The position numbers and the translations under genes are program-made. Below are positions 1 through 10,900 of a DNA stretch of 64,000 bases, piece by piece. Source of the DNA: Haematococcus lacustris (lineage: Eukaryota; Chlorophyta; Chlorophyceae; Chlamydomonadales; Haematococcaceae); the NCBI GenBank assembly GCA_030144725.1, contig JASKMD010000029.1, positions 5,751,538 to 5,815,537 on the forward strand, written 5' to 3'. Each line of letters begins with the position of its first letter. The first letter of the stretch is position 1. The notes under the pieces are model-generated. The model did not search any database. It saw only the letters and a program-made list of their open reading frames with translations, and was not told the origin of the DNA.

Positions 1-693
1 GGGTGCCAATGGTAGCTTCACCAAAGAAGACCACCAGCTGCTTGGTCAAGCGTACGCATCCGCTGCTTTTACAACAGCATGTGCCAGACTGTTTGCTGGC
101 ATGCTGAGCTGGGTTGCAGCTGGGGCTGTGTGGTCTGGCAGGCAGGCACATGGCCGGTGCACACGAGGCCTTAGACTCGTCTAGAGCCGTACTGGCTCCT
201 GGCTGGGCCATGCCGCCAGCGTAGCACCAGCCCCTCCATGGGGCACCAACTATGGAAAGTCTGCGCGTCCATGCAGGCTGGAGTGCCCAGCCAACCATGC
301 ACATAGACATGCCTCTTGTGCATTCGCTCTGGCACCACTTAGGGCTGTGGTGTCAGCCAGATATGCAGCCAGCACATGTCTTGAAGATAGCATGAACCCT
401 ACGCACCATAAGTGCATCCAGTTTGACTGCCCCGCCAGTATGGCCAAGTGCATCAGCCCATCGCTGCCAGACATGCAAGCATCATGCTCATGTCCCACAC
501 CAGCACGTGATGGCCAGGTGGCATCCCCTCCAACATCTCTCATTGCTGGCCCAGCATGCATCACCATTGAGCAGGGCCATTTTGTGCTATGCTGGCTTCA
601 GCAGCATCCATCACCATCATCACCGGCATAGTCGTGCTTGGCACGCTTGTCACGTGCTTGTACTGCATGCGGGTGACCGCCATGGGTGTGCAG

Positions 694-1133
694 GTGGATC
701 CAGAGTGTCTATGTTGCCCCTGCTGCACGCAAGCGAGGCTACTTCCGGTGAGACCCACCGGATGCTAGGGAAGACCCACCTCAGCCATGCCACTTTCATC
801 TGTTGCTGCTGCGACCTGTGCTTCCATACCCCGACAGCAGCCGACTGACACAGAGTGAGTGGTCAGCGCCGTCGCAAGGGCCCGGGACGGCAGTGCCTGG
901 CTATGGCCCTGGTTGGCGCACCTCGCATTGTCGCTTGACATCAGCGCGACTGCCTGCCACCTTGTGCCTGTAGGAAGCTGTACGAGTACGTGCGCCAGGA
1001 GGCTGAGGCATGCAAGGCCGTCGGGCTACGTTTGTATGCCGACTCGAAGAATTTGCCTGCTCAGGCAACCTATCAAAAACTGGGCATGCGGACTCATTAC
1101 TTGGTTTTTGAGGACATGTTCACAAGCTATTGA
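694..1133 (+). CDS. GNAT-family N-acetyltransferase, C-terminal exons (5' incomplete)
   Basis: Two exons, 694-747 and 974-1133, join through an intron with GTGAG donor and TGTAG acceptor. The split codon is CG|G (Arg). The joined product contains WIQSVYVAPAARKRGYFR, the beta4-alpha3 acetyl-CoA binding block of GNAT proteins with its basic R-x-R-G-type loop, then GLRLYADSKNLPAQATYQKLG and a TGA stop at 1131-1133. This is the usual C-terminal third of a small GNAT enzyme, which moves acetyl from acetyl-CoA to an amine; the substrate cannot be inferred. Upstream exons with the N-terminal strands should lie before 694, but I could not identify them in 1-693. Confidence is high for the family and low for the full gene model. 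Confidence 0.72.
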
Positions 1134-3219
1134 AGCTGCGGGGTCATAGCACTTGTTTACACAACCCATGCTCGTCACAAGGCAAAGCGGCCTAGCAACC
1201 GGCGGACCAAGGAAGATTACCAGCATCCCTTGTAGACCAAGAACGGGCACCACCTGAATATGCACGACCATGCCATGCCATGTCAGCTGGCCACCACAGC
1301 CTGTTGTGACACTTACAAGGTAGCAGCGCTATGCTCCAACACCTGCCTTGTTGACCTGCCTGAGCTGCGTTAGCTGCGTGTGGCAAGGCGGGGGTGAGCA
1401 TAGGGAGGGCAGGCTGGGTCAGGTGGAGGAGGGGGGCCTGGGGCTGGACTTGCTGCTGGGAACCCAGGAGTGGGCTGGCCTAGGAAGGACTGCTGCAAGG
1501 CAGCAGTGCTTGCTGCCCATGGTCATGCGTTTGTTGACCGCTGCAACAACTGCGTCTACTTGTGCTTGGCTGAGATCAGGCCGTGTTGCCTCCACAAGTC
1601 GGGCGCCCCCAACTAACAGAAAACCTACCCCTGGTAGTAGGACGGCTGTATCTTTGCCCTCACTGCGCCAAATAATATGCTAGTTGATTCACAATGTAGC
1701 TAACCCAGCCAGCTACCTTTCACCCACTTTATATAATTATACACTGGGTAGGCCGTGCACAGCAAAGCGTCAAAGTTAGTGATTCAAATTTGAGCCGTTG
1801 CGGAGCATGCAGTCATCGCTGCGACCGCCCGCGTCGCTGAGGCTGCTCTACACGAGCACGCGCATCAGCAGCAGCAGTCGGATCGGAAAGCGGTTGCGGC
1901 AATGTGGCAATGAGCCCACCTCCCCCCCATACCTAGAGGGCAATGCCACAGCTCGACCATTGGGACTTACAGCATGCTACTTACTAGGTTACGCTCCTTT
2001 TAGACATTGTTACACACGCTCATACTCAGATATGTCAAAAGCACACTTTGGTCTGTGACCGTCAACTCCCTTTGCCAATCTCAGGACCAGGGCCATGCAG
2101 TCAGTCACACAGCTCCACACCATGACCGAGTTTGGACTCGGCTCCTCTGAGAGTTACACTCCCCTACATCCCATCCACCTGCGTGCAACGTTTCATAGCT
2201 CAACTGCCACCCCACAGCCCCGTGGCCCTGATTCTACTTGGAGAACATGATGTCACTTTGAAGATGTCAAACTGATAGAGGCCTGGGTTGTTTGATGTGC
2301 AATTTGTTTCAAGAGATGCACCAGTGAGTCAAGAACAAAGATTTTACAGCCATTTTCCTATGGGTGCAGTGGGTGCAACACAGTGAAGGACACAGTGGAG
2401 GAGGGGGGGTGAAAGCCGGTTATACCTTATTGTGCGCCGACCCAAATGGTGTATTCGGCGGAAGCGAGTATAAACATATGTTCCAAACGCCCCGTCTAGG
2501 TGCCCTGCACGCCCGGCAGACATCGCGTTGGGTGTTGGCCGGACATTCCATTTGTGCACAACCAGCTCACTACGCTAGGTAGATGGGGCCACAGCGATGC
2601 GGCTCACCGTGCCAAGGATACCCGTCTCGCCGCTGTGGTTTGTTCGCGGGCACATGTGGCAGTACGCGAGCAAAGACTCCAATGTCGTGCGCTGATGGTC
2701 AGATGACGCGCATTGATTTGCAGCTACCAATGTGCCAAACGCTATCGAAAACGATGCAGTATTTAGAGAGTACTTGCATGCATATTACCAACCCGATGTT
2801 GGGGGCGCCTGACCACAAGGTTACGAAATGCTGCCTTGATACATTGGCGCCTCTCTGCAATGACTTCCTTCACAGCCTGCCCCTGCTCCTGATCTTGCTG
2901 CCCACTACCACCGACACCTGCAGACAGGGGGAAGCCTGTCACAGGAAGTCTTGGGAGCCTTTCGCCAAGCTTTGAGGCTTACCGGCTGCACTCTGTACGG
3001 GGGGGACGGGGCGCTTGCGTTTCCTCTTCTGGGCATATCAGGGATCTAGTCACATTATCGAAGCGGAGTGGCCGTGTTGGGAGGTGCATCAGGTCGCCAT
3101 CTAACCGGAGTGCCGGAAACCGGAGTGGGCGGAAGTGAGGTCCATTACATATAAATTACATAGTGTTGTCCCCACAGTGGGTGGTGGGAGATCAAACACA
3201 TGCTTACAGTCCAACAAAA
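1134..3219. other. Intergenic stretch without a supported gene
   Basis: I see no conserved protein block, splice-consistent exon pair or RNA gene here. Short open frames on both strands lack recognisable domains. The region follows the GNAT stop codon and precedes a dispersed repeat copy, so it is best read as 3' flank of the GNAT gene plus intergenic DNA. Confidence 0.4.
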
Positions 3220-3380
3220 CTCATTCAACAAGGAACAACATGTTGGACTGTGGGTAATCTCACTCAGCTACTACAATCAAGTTGTAGCATCCTCGATCGC
3301 ACCCTTGATGACCACAAACCCCAAGTCGATGGCACGTTCCCCCTAGACCACCGGGCACCTCAACACATGCTTACAGACAC
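3220..3380 (+). repeat. Dispersed repeat family R1, copy 1
   Basis: About 160 bp beginning near ACAAAACTCATTCAACAAGG and ending near GGGCACCTCA. Closely similar copies occur at 9638-9806, 11274-11340 (partial), 13143-13312 and 15750-15874 plus 16070-16120. No coding potential is evident. This looks like a short non-autonomous element; this copy sits just beyond the 3' end of the cyclophilin gene. Confidence 0.7.
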
Positions 3381-3648
3381 ATGCTTACAGACACATAGCG
3401 CCAACAAGGGCGACATCATTTCTATTCATCCAGAGTATGTGGTCTTTACCATTGCGTCTCGAGCGTTGGAGCTGCTTCTTCGTCGCCACGGTGTTAGGTG
3501 CATTATAGCCCATGCTGCCGTGGAGACCCTGATCAGGTCATGCACCCTCGGGCCTTCATTCAACCAAGCAACTGCATGCACCAGGGTGGCTGCGTGGAGG
3601 CTAGCTACTGTCGCTACCGAGCCATGCACTGTGGCTGCCCTCAACTTC

Positions 3649-5422
3649 TCATGTTGCCAGTGGGTTGGCGTGTATGGTGATGCTGTTGAGCTTGATTTCT
3701 GTCTTGGGTCTGTCGCTGGCATCAGCCGGCACCTTCTCCATGCGATCCAGTGTGTCCAGCCCATCGATGACATGGCCAAACACTGCATGCAATGACCATG
3801 CAGGTGCTTAGGGTCATTTATGACTTGTAACAAGGAGGCTAGGTGATGCTCACAATACAGTGGCATGCAGCAGCCACATTCAGGTCCATTAGCTCGGTGC
3901 CTCAACTGTAAACTGCACGGCTGCTACACAAGCTCTTAGGCTACAAAGGTGTGCAGGGAGCGTGCCAAGGTGAGGTGCAGGGAGTGGGAGCAGGGTGCAA
4001 GGAGCGTGCCAAGGTGTGAATGGAGCTCCCGTGTGCGACTGTTGATGGCCCAAGCTGGCTCTAAGAGGTGCACCAACAAGAGGCTAAGGCCGGAGGACAC
4101 AAAGGAACCTAGAGGGCTGCTGTAGGAACAAACCAGGGTGAGCAACAAATGTGTGCGTCAAGGGTGACAAGCCTGCCAGCACAAGCAGTGAGCCTGGCAC
4201 GACAAGCAATAGCACACTGGATGCTAGCTAGCTAGCCTCAAGGGTGGCAACAAGTTTACACGACAGGTGCAGGAGTGGCCAGAAGCAGGATGCCAGAGCC
4301 CACCGGCGAATAAGGCACCACCCATGGCGATTGCCAGCCCCTGCATAAAGTGCTTGCACTGGCACTGGCCTGGGCAAACTAGGATTGGGTCATGCCTCTT
4401 GCTGCCTCACCCGTGTATTTGCCGTTCAGGTGAGGGTGGGCTTTGTACGTGAAGAAAAACCTGTGGGCACACCAATTGTTTTCAGGTCAAGTGTGAAGCG
4501 TGACCAGGCTGGGACATGTCAGGGATGACCGTGTCAGTGCTGTCTGGCAAAGCATGGGAGCGCCACATGGGTGCAGCATGGCTGGCAGGTGTGCAGTGTG
4601 TGATTTGGGTCTGCAGCATGCTTAGCCGGCCAGCTGTGCACCCACTGGCTGCCGTTGGTGTTGGGTCCGCTGTTGGCCATGGACAGGATGCCCCTCTTGC
4701 CATGTTTTAGGGTATCACTCAGCTCATCAGGGAACTTGCCGTTGGGGGTGGCGAAGATGCTGCGCCCACCCTTGCCAGTCCCAGTGGGGTCACCTGGTGA
4801 GGACAGGGCAGGCAGCCTCATGCACGCCTGGTGCTCAGCACGCCATAAAGAAGTGCCAGCGGGAGCAGCAGCAGGGTGTGGACCTCAGCCATTGGTGCCC
4901 TGGCCAGTCAGGCAGCTAGTGCACACACAGGCACATGACCGCAGGCCGATGTTTTGAAAAGGAGAGGCATGGCTATTGGATGACTTGCTGAGGCTGCCAG
5001 CTTGCTTGGCCGTCGCACCCCTCTAAGGTCATATGACTTTGTGCAATGCACTCCCTAGCGTGCCATGCCATGCGCACACACCTCAGGCAGTTTGACCCTC
5101 ACTGGCTCTGCTGCTAGCGCTGCTGACTCATGCAGCTGGAACTTCTACATAGAAATGCAGCTGGTCACTCACCGCCCTGTATCATGAAGCCTTTTATGTT
5201 GCGGTGGAAGATGGTGCCATTGTAGTACCCGCTGCCACATAGAGCAAGGAAGTTCTCGCATGTGCGTGCAGCCTGTACCATGGAACAATGCATGTGCAAA
5301 GCTGACTCCAGCTGTGTGTGCTTGCTGGTCTGGCTCAAACTGCTGGACCGCAGCATCTCACGTACTTGCTCACAGAACAGCTCCACCTTCAGGTCACCCA
5401 GTGAGGTATGCAGTGTCAGGGA
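3649..5422 (-). CDS. PPIL3-type cyclophilin (peptidyl-prolyl cis-trans isomerase)
   Basis: Five exons on the minus strand join in phase: 5366-5422, 5173-5272, 4646-4793, 4411-4460 and 3649-3782 (TGA stop at 3649-3651). All introns are GT-AG. The product of about 162 residues matches the usual PPIL3 length (about 161) and shows [19 protein letters not shown], with the catalytic Arg in the FHR block, [18 protein letters not shown], and the [13 protein letters not shown] block. PPIL3 proteins catalyse prolyl cis-trans isomerisation and are known as spliceosome-associated cyclophilins. Only the first exon is missing: the first recognised exon starts at codon phase 0 with SLTLHT, so the initiating Met is expected in a tiny exon upstream of 5425. 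The DNA there (5440-5625) is a repeat, so I could not place the start codon. Cyclophilin identity is very secure; the PPIL3 subtype rests on length and the FHRNIKGF block. Confidence 0.9.
4110..4398. repeat. Intronic segment duplicated at 5998-6293 (copy 1)
   Basis: About 290 bp (from CCTAGAGGGCTGCTG to GATTGGGTCATGCC) recurs nearly unchanged upstream of the gene at 5998-6293. This copy lies in the last intron of the cyclophilin gene, directly beside the 50-nt exon 4411-4460. The exon itself is not duplicated. Confidence 0.75.
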
Positions 5423-5439
5423 CTGCGAGCAGGGTCAGG

Positions 5440-5625
5440 GCTGCAATGTCGCAACGAGCAAAGTCATACACAGCATAGTGCCTCACAGCAAACAAAGCTG
5501 CAAGCGCAGAAGAGCAGCAAAGGCAACCAGACCAACAAAGCTGTCTAACGATGTTGCGTGACATTTATCTAGCATGAGGTATCATCTTGAACCGCGCAAC
5601 AGATACAGGGGGTTCTCTGTGAAAC
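5440..5625. repeat. Dispersed repeat family R1, distal part
   Basis: The segment from GCAATGTCGCAACGAGCAAAG through CCGCGCAACAGATACAGGGG recurs at 9810-9936 directly after a copy of the R1 repeat, and in part at 13662-13716. It therefore probably represents the other half of the same element. It overlaps the place where the first cyclophilin exon should be. Confidence 0.6.
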
Positions 5626-6474
5626 TCGTCCCTTGCGTCGTGTCTTACCATGGCACGTTCTCTACCGTCACGCGCGAGCTAGTTTCCGGTGTCGGCGGTA
5701 GCTTTGCTCGCTTGAGCACCGCTGGTAAAATTGCGAGACTATCCAGCAACAGGCATCCATCTGTCTCCAAGTGTATCTCTAGCTACACATTGTTGCATCA
5801 CGACTGTTCTATCCACGCCCATTGAATCTAGTATGCATCCAAGCATGCATCCAAGCATGCATGGAGTAATGAAACATGCATACACTAAAATGCAGGCAGG
5901 CTAGTGTCGATGAGATGCACCAGTGCCACAACGTAGTATGACTGGCATATGTGCCCATATGTGTGCACATCGCCATGCAGGAAGTCTCCCGTCCTAGGAA
6001 CCTAGAGGGCTGCTGGAGGAACAAACCAGATGTGTGCGTCAAGAGTGATAAGCCTGCCGGCACAAGCAGTGAGCCTGGCACGACAAGCAATAGCACACTG
6101 GATGCTAGCTAGCTAGCCTCAAGGGTGGCAACAAGTTTACACGACAGGTGCAGGAGTGGCCAGAAGCAGGATGCCAGAGCCCACCGGCGAATAAGGCACC
6201 ACCCATGGCGATTGCCAGCCCCTGCATAAAGTGTTTGGCTGCATTGCTTGCACTGGCACTGGCCTGGGCAAACTAGGATTGGGTCATGCCTGCATGTCAA
6301 CAGTTCACCCCTCCTCCTAAATCCTGGATGCAAGTAGGCATGCATCCAAGCATGCATGGACTAAGCATCCTAAGCATCTAACATCCAACATCAACAACAT
6401 CAACATCAATCAGCTCTCAGTCTAAGACCCTGGCTCAGTCTAAGACCCTGGCTGAGCATTCACAATTGGGCAGC
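5626..6474. other. Intergenic region with short repeats
   Basis: No gene recognised. It contains tandem AAGCATGCATCC motifs near 5830-5860 and again near 6345-6360, the duplicated segment 5998-6293, and a direct duplication of an 18-bp CAGTCTAAGACCCTGGCT motif at 6417-6452. Confidence 0.4.
5998..6293. repeat. Segment duplicated from 4110-4398 (copy 2)
   Basis: Second copy of the cyclophilin-intron segment. It carries an extra GTTTGGCTGCATT near 6232-6244 that is absent from copy 1, so the two copies have begun to diverge. Confidence 0.75.
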
Positions 6475-7225
6475 TCAATCAATCACAATTGGGCACTCTT
6501 TGCTCCCTGCTCCCTTCTTGGCAGCTCCCTTCTTGGCAGCTCCCTTCTTGGCTGCCAGGGCTGTCTCGGCTGCCAGGGCTGCCTGGGCTGCCAGGGCTGT
6601 CGTCGCCAACTCGGTATTCTGTCGGCTCTCGTCCTTCATGTTGTGCACGTGGCACAGCACATTGCAGCGCTGGTTGATGTCGCAGTACGAGCGGATTCCC
6701 GACTTGAGTCTGTTCACGGTCCCAATGCCGCCGCAGCGCTTCAGGGGCCCATCCGGGTTCTCCAGGTCGGGCACCAGCTCCTCGCATGTTGCCTGTGGCC
6801 CGTCAGGGCCCTCCGGGAACATCAGAGCAGTGAACCTGCAGACCGCAAGCGCAACCGCAATTTAGCGCTGCGCTATACTGCGCTACACTGCACTGCACCG
6901 ACACTTACGCTTCGAGCAGCAGCCACTTGCCCGGACCGAACCTCCACTTTGCTTTGCGCTTGTGCTGTTCCCACGCCTGTTGGGCCAATGTCTTCTTCGC
7001 ATTTGCCCTTTCATTGCTGGCCCTTCGCTTGAAGAAGCACTGTGGGCACTGTGTCTTCCCGGGAGTTACGGCGCGCTTGCAGTATGCTACCGCGCAGCAA
7101 CCCTCTGTCTTGCCCAGGCGATCCTTTGCCTTTGCGCGCGCTGTTATCTCGATGCACTGGTGGCATTGAGCACGCCCCTCAGCCGCTTCGCGCGAGCAAC
7201 GCAGTTTATTGCACCACTTAACCAT
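6475..7225 (-). CDS. Cys-rich, Ala/Lys-tailed protein of unknown function
   Basis: Two exons, 6909-7225 and 6475-6835, separated by a GTAAGT...CTGCAG intron with a split Ala codon, encode 225 residues from the ATG at 7225. The first exon has two similar modules, each with a C-x4-C pair followed by C-x2-C (CHQC and CPQC). This spacing suits two zinc-binding knuckles, with basic linkers between them. The second exon has TCEELVPDLENPDGPLKRCGG and a C-terminal tail of AAKKG repeats that resembles nucleic-acid-binding tails. I do not recognise the family. The paired Cys modules and basic tail suggest DNA or RNA binding, which is inference. It lies between the cyclophilin and BCKDH genes on the same strand. 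It could also be a transposon-derived ORF. Confidence 0.6.
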
Positions 7226-7971
7226 AGTCTTGGCAAGTATCTGTGTGTTTGCGGGTATAGCTCAATCGCCCTTCAGTTACATTCACTTGACAGCGGTCAC
7301 ATTAACCACATTCGCGGATGACAGTGGGGATGACAGTGGGATGTGCCAAAACACACGGTTCAATCCATGCAACGCAGTCAGTTTGGTACGCGGCGGGGTC
7401 ACGCAACAGGCACACCAAGCGGCACCAGCTCGGGGTGTCGTTTCACAAATTCGAATGTCTCGTCCATCTGCGCAAGCAGGAGCAGCAATTGGGGAGCGAC
7501 CGCCAACATAGAAGGCTACATTTTTCTAGCCTATAATTCTAGGTTTTCGAGCCGGTTTTTATAGGTCCCTCTTGCATATCATTATTGGTGTTTATAGGAA
7601 TCCGAGCCAACTATAATTCTATGGGCGTACCCTAGCAGCAAGACGAAGGGCGGCCCCAATGGCGCACCCTCACGACCTTCCCTTGGGCTCCATGGGCTCC
7701 ATTTGCTTCCTTGCGCTCCTTGCAGAGCTTTGCCCTACTCCCAAGCTGAAAGATTAAGTGTGCTAGGACCGATTCCGGGTCATATGTATAGTATGCTCCC
7801 TTGGGCTATCACCGGTTGTGTATCACTGGCAGAGCAAGAGGATTGCATGCATGTTCAGTGGAGCCAACACCGCATGAGTGGTCGACGCTGATATGGTGAC
7901 CTCACCGCTAGCGGATGGTCATCAGCCAATTCTGTTGCCGGAGGTTGTTGCCAAGGCTCCAACCCACCCAC
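7226..7971. other. Region expected to hold the last BCKDHA exon
   Basis: The eleven recognised BCKDHA exons stop at 7972 with a GTGGGT donor, so the final exon (about 20 residues in homologues) should lie here on the minus strand. I could not find a convincing acceptor-to-stop segment. Otherwise no gene is visible. Confidence 0.35.
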
Positions 7972-10900
7972 CTGAGCCTTCAAGTGCCCAGGCATGTTTT
8001 TGTAAACGTCCGTGAACAAGCACGACACTGGGGGCTTAGGCACCGCGGCAGCAGCGTCCAGCGCATCCATCACCTACCAGCAATGCAGTGCCATGCTGCA
8101 TGTGCTGGCTGCCTGGACTGCTAGCTGGGACCACACAAAGATGCACTTGAGCTTGAGGTAGCCAAGACGCAAATGAGGTGATGACCATGCTGATCATGAA
8201 GGGGCAGGGGTAGAGGCATAGCCAACGGCACACACAATTTCATTGCCACCCACCAACCCGTAGCCCTTGCCCTGCCCTTAGCCTTGCCCTACCCCTTTCC
8301 CTTTCCCTAGCCTTACCCAGCCCCTTCCCTTGGCCACTGACCTCCTTCCGGGTGGCCACTCGCAAAGCTTGTTCTTGCATCTCATCCCACCAGCCCCGGC
8401 CCTGCAGCCAGCCCCTGCAGCCACGCCCTTTCAAGCCATGATCCGTTACTGTACCTCATGCTCAACTTGAACCACATGCCCAACCACATGCTCAACCATT
8501 GGCTCAGCCATGCAAGCCAACCCCGAGCTGAGGTGATTACAGGTCATATGGTGGCATGAACCATGATGCCAAGCGTGAAGGGAAGCAGGTCACACCAGGT
8601 TTGATCAAATCAAGTCAGGTAAGGTCAGGTAAGGTCAGGTCAGCTAGTGGCATCATTGGCTCGGCAACTGCAATCAACCTGTATCAGGCCCTGAGCAGTA
8701 CTGGCTCAATGGGTGGCTGCAAGCACACCATCTCAACCTATCCGGACCTACCTGGTGATGACACCATCTGCTACATGCACCCTTGTGTCCCATGCGCTAC
8801 ATGCACCCTTGCCGAGGGTGCAGGTCCTGGCCAGCGCCGCCACAGCCACAGGGTGACAGCCTGCACCCCACTAAAGCTGTGAGCACCACATCAATGCCAG
8901 CCCCGGCTACCCCTGCAACCTTTGCCTGCCCAGTTGAGGCACAGCCTAGGCAGCTGACCTGAAGCGGGAGACAGGGTCACGAGCTCTCCACGCCCGCATC
9001 TCGTCTGCTGTACGATACCTGTGGCCACCAGGCAGGCGGGTACCCTTAGAAGGACAACAAAGAAGAGGACTACGTAGGCGGACCCAGCGTGCAATATGGA
9101 AGGAGCTTCCGCCTGGGGGGCGCCCTGCTCCCACCACCTACCATCCCTGATCCCTGCCTCGAGTCTGTAGCTCATTTTGGCGATGTTTTGAGAGGGCAGG
9201 GGCTGGCAGCTGGCAGGGGCTGTGGCACCCCTGATGACCTGACTTGGCAGGGGCTGTGGCACCCCTGACGAGCTGACCTGGCAGGGGCTGTGGCACCCAT
9301 AACGACCTGACCTGGCAGGGGCTGTGGCACCCCTGATGACCTGACTTGGCAGGGGCTGTGGCACCCATAACGACCTGACCTGGCAGGGGCTGTGGCACCC
9401 CTGATGACCTGACTTGGCAGGGGCTGTGGCACACATAACGACCTGACCTGTCAGGGGCTGTGCACCCCTGACGATCTGACCTGGTAGGGGCTGTGGCACC
9501 CCTGGGTGACCTAAGCCATTACCTTGCACCTTACCAGTTGTCTCAGGCACAACTCCAACCTGAACCCTCAATCTACCTGTTGTCTTCCCCCCTCAGCCTT
9601 GCTAGCCTTGGGTGTTGACATCCAGCTCACCCTACCCAGACAAACAAAACTCATTCAACAAGGAACAACATGTCCGCCTGTGGGTATTCTCACTCAGCTA
9701 TTACAAACAAGTTGTAGCATCCTCGGTCGCACCCTTGATGACTGCAAACCCCACATCGATGGCATGTTCCATGGGCAGACCCCATGACCACTGGGCACCT
9801 CATCAAAACCTCACAGCAAACAAAGCTGCAAGCCCAGAAGAGCAGCAAAGGCAACCAGACCAACAAAGCTGTCTAACGATGTTGCGTGACATATCATCCT
9901 GAACCGCGCAACAGTTACAGGGGGGTCTCTGTGAAGCTCACCCTACCCAGCCTGGCCCTGCTCACATGCCATGCTGAAACTGAGCCTGTGCGTCCCCTGG
10001 CCCTGGCCCTGGCCCTGACCAGGGGACCCTGACCCTGACCCTGACCCTGACCCTGACCCTGACCCTGACCAGGGGACCCTGACCCTGACCCTGACCCTGA
10101 CGCTGACCCTGACCAGGGGACCCTGACCCTGACCCTGACCCTGGCCCTAACCCTACCTGGAGGAGTCGTCAGAGGTGGAGTGGTGGCCGGCCCTATAGCT
10201 CATACACTCCACCAGCACTGGCTGGCTGCCCTGCACACAAGGACATCCAGCAGGCCACAACCCTAAGGGCGAGGTCAAGAACCAGGACCGGGGCTAGGTC
10301 AACGCCCAGGTCAAGGGCCAGGTCAAGAGCCAGGTCATGGGCCAGGTCAAGGGCCACAACCTGGTGATGCCCATCTAGGGTCATGTCAGGCTCTCTATCA
10401 CCTTGACCCTGCCATTCTCCTCACACTCAGCTTTGTTCAGGCAGCAGGCAGCCACACCCCGCGGGGTTACCCCCCCATAGCACTTGGACGCTGGCAACAA
10501 CAACTCAGGTGCCTGCTTAGGCACAGTCTGCTGGCTCTCTACCTATACACCTGCATGGAGTGCCCTGCCTTGAGCTCCCTGCCATCAAGCCCCTGTCATC
10601 AAGCCCTTTCGACCCCGGCCTTAGCGTCCTCTCACGCTACCTTCAGGGCCAGGCGGCGCGCCTCAGCCACTGCATTGTACACGGCCCGGGCGTCGCCCCC
10701 ATCCACCCTGACGGCGGCCATGCCGTAACCCGCAGCTCGACCAGCAATGCCATCCCCTGCGCAGCCATTGCAAACACCAGCACAGTTGGGGTGTTGGTAT
10801 CCTGTTTAACACGGCTCTTGAGCCACGCAGCACTAACAACCAGGTCATCACCACCACTACCACTACCGCCTCCATCACCACCGCCGCCACCACCACTACC

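Noticed and set aside
7850..7971. Final BCKDHA exon directly after a 40-nt intron (NWLMTIR then stop).
   Set aside because: The intron would be too short and the residues do not resemble the conserved C-terminus.
8891..9571. Minus-strand 226-codon ORF with repeated CHSPCQ motifs.
   Set aside because: It is the 34-bp minisatellite read in frame. The only real coding part is the 60-nt BCKDHA exon at 8959-9018, which is in a different frame.
10003..10148. Chromosome end or internal telomere.
   Set aside because: The units are CCCTGA with interruptions, and the array lies between two exons of one gene.
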